This document shows, piece after piece, positions 62,990-64,000 of a stretch of 64,000 bases of DNA. A program made the position numbers and the translations under genes. Origin of the DNA: an uncultured Pelagibacteraceae bacterium. Lineage in GTDB: Bacteria; Pseudomonadota; Alphaproteobacteria; Pelagibacterales; Pelagibacteraceae. The first letter of the stretch is position 1, and each line of letters opens with the position of its first letter. The notes beneath the pieces are model-generated. The model saw nothing but the letters and a program-made list of their open reading frames with translations, ran no database searches and had not been told where the DNA came from. Location of the stretch: NCBI GenBank assembly GCA_902616245.1, contig CACMSB010000004.1:57205-121204 (forward strand), written 5' to 3'.

Positions 62990-64000
62990 TTAACACCCTT
63001 TAAAGGATTTTGACATATTTTTTATTAAATCAAAATATAAACCTTTTCCGGGAGTTAATGTTGCACCTAATGGATCAACAACACCAGTTTTAATATCCAT
63101 ATCTTTTGCAACAGCTTTAATAATATTAGGATTAAATTGAGGTTCTGAAAATACACAAGCAACTTTATCATGTTCAATTACCTCTCTTATTTCAGCTAAT
63201 TGTTCTGCTCCAGGTAATACATCTGTATTTACAGTAAAAGCGCCTAATATATTAACTTTAAATCTTTCTTCAAAATATTGGTAAGCATCATGAAAAACAA
63301 TAGAGGCTGTACTTTCGTTAAGCTCAGCTGTTACATCACTTGTTAATTTATCAATATCTTTGTAAGCCTTACTTAAATTAGCTCTGTAAGCTGACTCATT
63401 CGTTGGATCATTTTCAATTAAGTGCTTAGACATTTCAAATAAAATAACTTTTGCATTAATTGGATCTAACCAAATGTGCGGGTCAAATTCACCATGGTGA
63501 TGACCTTCATGTCCATCATGATCGTCGTGATCATCATGTCCATCCTTTTTCTTTGCATGATCGTCATGGTCGTGTTCATCATGATCATCTTTTTTCTTGT
63601 GTCCATGATCGTCATGATCATCCTCTTTATGCCCATCTTCTTTTTTTGCATGATCGTCATGGTCGTGGTCATCATGATCATCTTTTTTTTTATGACCATG
63701 ATCATCGTGTCCATGATCGTCATGATCATCAAAAATATTTCTTTCTCTAAATTTTAATTTAACTAAACCTTTTATTTCCATAAGCTCAATTTTTTCTGCT
63801 TTTGCAGCAATTGAATCTAAAGGTTTTTCTAAAAAATTTTCTAAGTCTTCACCTACCCAAAATACAATATCTGCATTTTGCAGCATTTTTGCATGTGAAG
63901 GTTTCATTGCAAAGCCATGTGGAGAAGCATATCCATCAACTATTAAATCAGGTTTAGCAACACCATCCATTAAATAGCTAGCTAAAGAGTGTATTGGTTT
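62990..64000 (-). CDS. znuA: Zinc ABC transporter substrate-binding protein ZnuA (N terminus beyond window)
   Basis: Cluster A-I metal-binding lipoprotein/periplasmic protein. The frame is open to the right edge (KPIHSLASYLMDGVAKP), so the ATG at 63970 is internal. ASPHGFAMKPSHAKML (first His ligand), then a very long His/Asp-rich loop (63464-63747, about 24 histidines) and EFDPHIWLDPINAKVI (second His), and FHDAYQYFEERF (third His). It captures periplasmic Zn2+ for import. 9 bases separate it from the GTPase gene downstream. Confidence 0.93.
   Translation of the reverse strand, partial: KPIHSLASYLMDGVAKPDLIVDGYASPHGFAMKPSHAKMLQNADIVFWVGEDLENFLEKPLDSIAAKAEKIELMEIKGLVKLKFRERNIFDDHDDHGHDDHGHKKKDDHDDHDHDDHAKKEDGHKEDDHDDHGHKKKDDHDEHDHDDHAKKKDGHDDHDDHDGHEGHHHGEFDPHIWLDPINAKVILFEMSKHLIENDPTNESAYRANLSKAYKDIDKLTSDVTAELNESTASIVFHDAYQYFEERFKVNILGAFTVNTDVLPGAEQLAEIREVIEHDKVACVFSEPQFNPNIIKAVAKDMDIKTGVVDPLGATLTPGKGLYFDLIKNMSKSFKGC
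63464..63747 (-). repeat. Imperfect tandem repeat coding for the ZnuA histidine loop
   Basis: Within znuA: units of about 93 bases (31 residues) reading like HGHKKKDDHDDHDHDDHAKK, two near-identical copies plus shorter DDH/DDHGH variants on either side. Such repeats arise by slippage and vary in number between strains. Confidence 0.8.

Noticed and set aside
63460..63757. Overlapping ORFs rich in Met, Ile, His and Asp in several frames
   Set aside because: They are frame shadows of the repetitive znuA histidine loop.

Overview
The window is bacterial chromosome of very low GC content, with short spacers and many overlapping start and stop codons. Gene order and protein sequences are alphaproteobacterial: ribH-nusB-thiL-hppA, rpmF-plsX-ihfA-merR, metG-tatD-MBL, and xthA-erpA-dgt-argS-nagZ-scpAB-tatABC-serS. 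Together with the small proteins this points to the Pelagibacterales (SAR11 clade, 'Candidatus Pelagibacter'-like). That placement is an inference from composition and gene order; no search was run.

Layout. 1-17.5 kb: riboflavin and thiamine genes, a K+-independent H+-pyrophosphatase, a ribosome/lipid/IHF cluster, heme A synthase, a metY-hydrolase-methyltransferase group, rplM-rpsI, argC, homoserine dehydrogenase and two transporters. 17.5-19.8 kb: an accessory-looking island with a 531-base gene-free stretch, a minimal alkyltransferase, an apparently undescribed structured RNA on the minus strand (about 18313-18520), a two-helix membrane protein, and a tyrosine recombinase preceded by a 35-bp interrupted inverted repeat built like a recombinase core site. 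19.8-34 kb: a glycosyltransferase, GlpX, an SbmA-like transporter, NhaA, metG-tatD, holB-tmk and peptidoglycan enzymes. 34-47 kb: recG, tgt, coaD, gyrA, and ssb/uvrA diverging around a perfect 18-bp palindrome. 47-59 kb: secDF-yajC, serS, tatABC, scpAB, nagZ, argS, dgt, erpA and xthA. 60.7-64 kb: a zinc cluster with znuA (cut by the window end), a COG0523 GTPase, a WD40 protein and a small Cys/His protein. Four tRNAs are present: Glu-TTC, Pro-TGG, Ser-TGA and Lys-TTT. No rRNA, CRISPR array or insertion sequence was seen.

Two larger patterns stand out. First, transcription direction flips at about 18-19 kb: 19 of 24 protein genes to the left are on +, and 39 of 49 to the right are on -. This is what a replication terminus would look like, and the recombinase with its candidate site lies at the switch. 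Second, zinc economy: Tgt has lost its three zinc cysteines, RibBA has a GTP cyclohydrolase II domain without zinc ligands, and a zinc-acquisition cluster lies at the right end.
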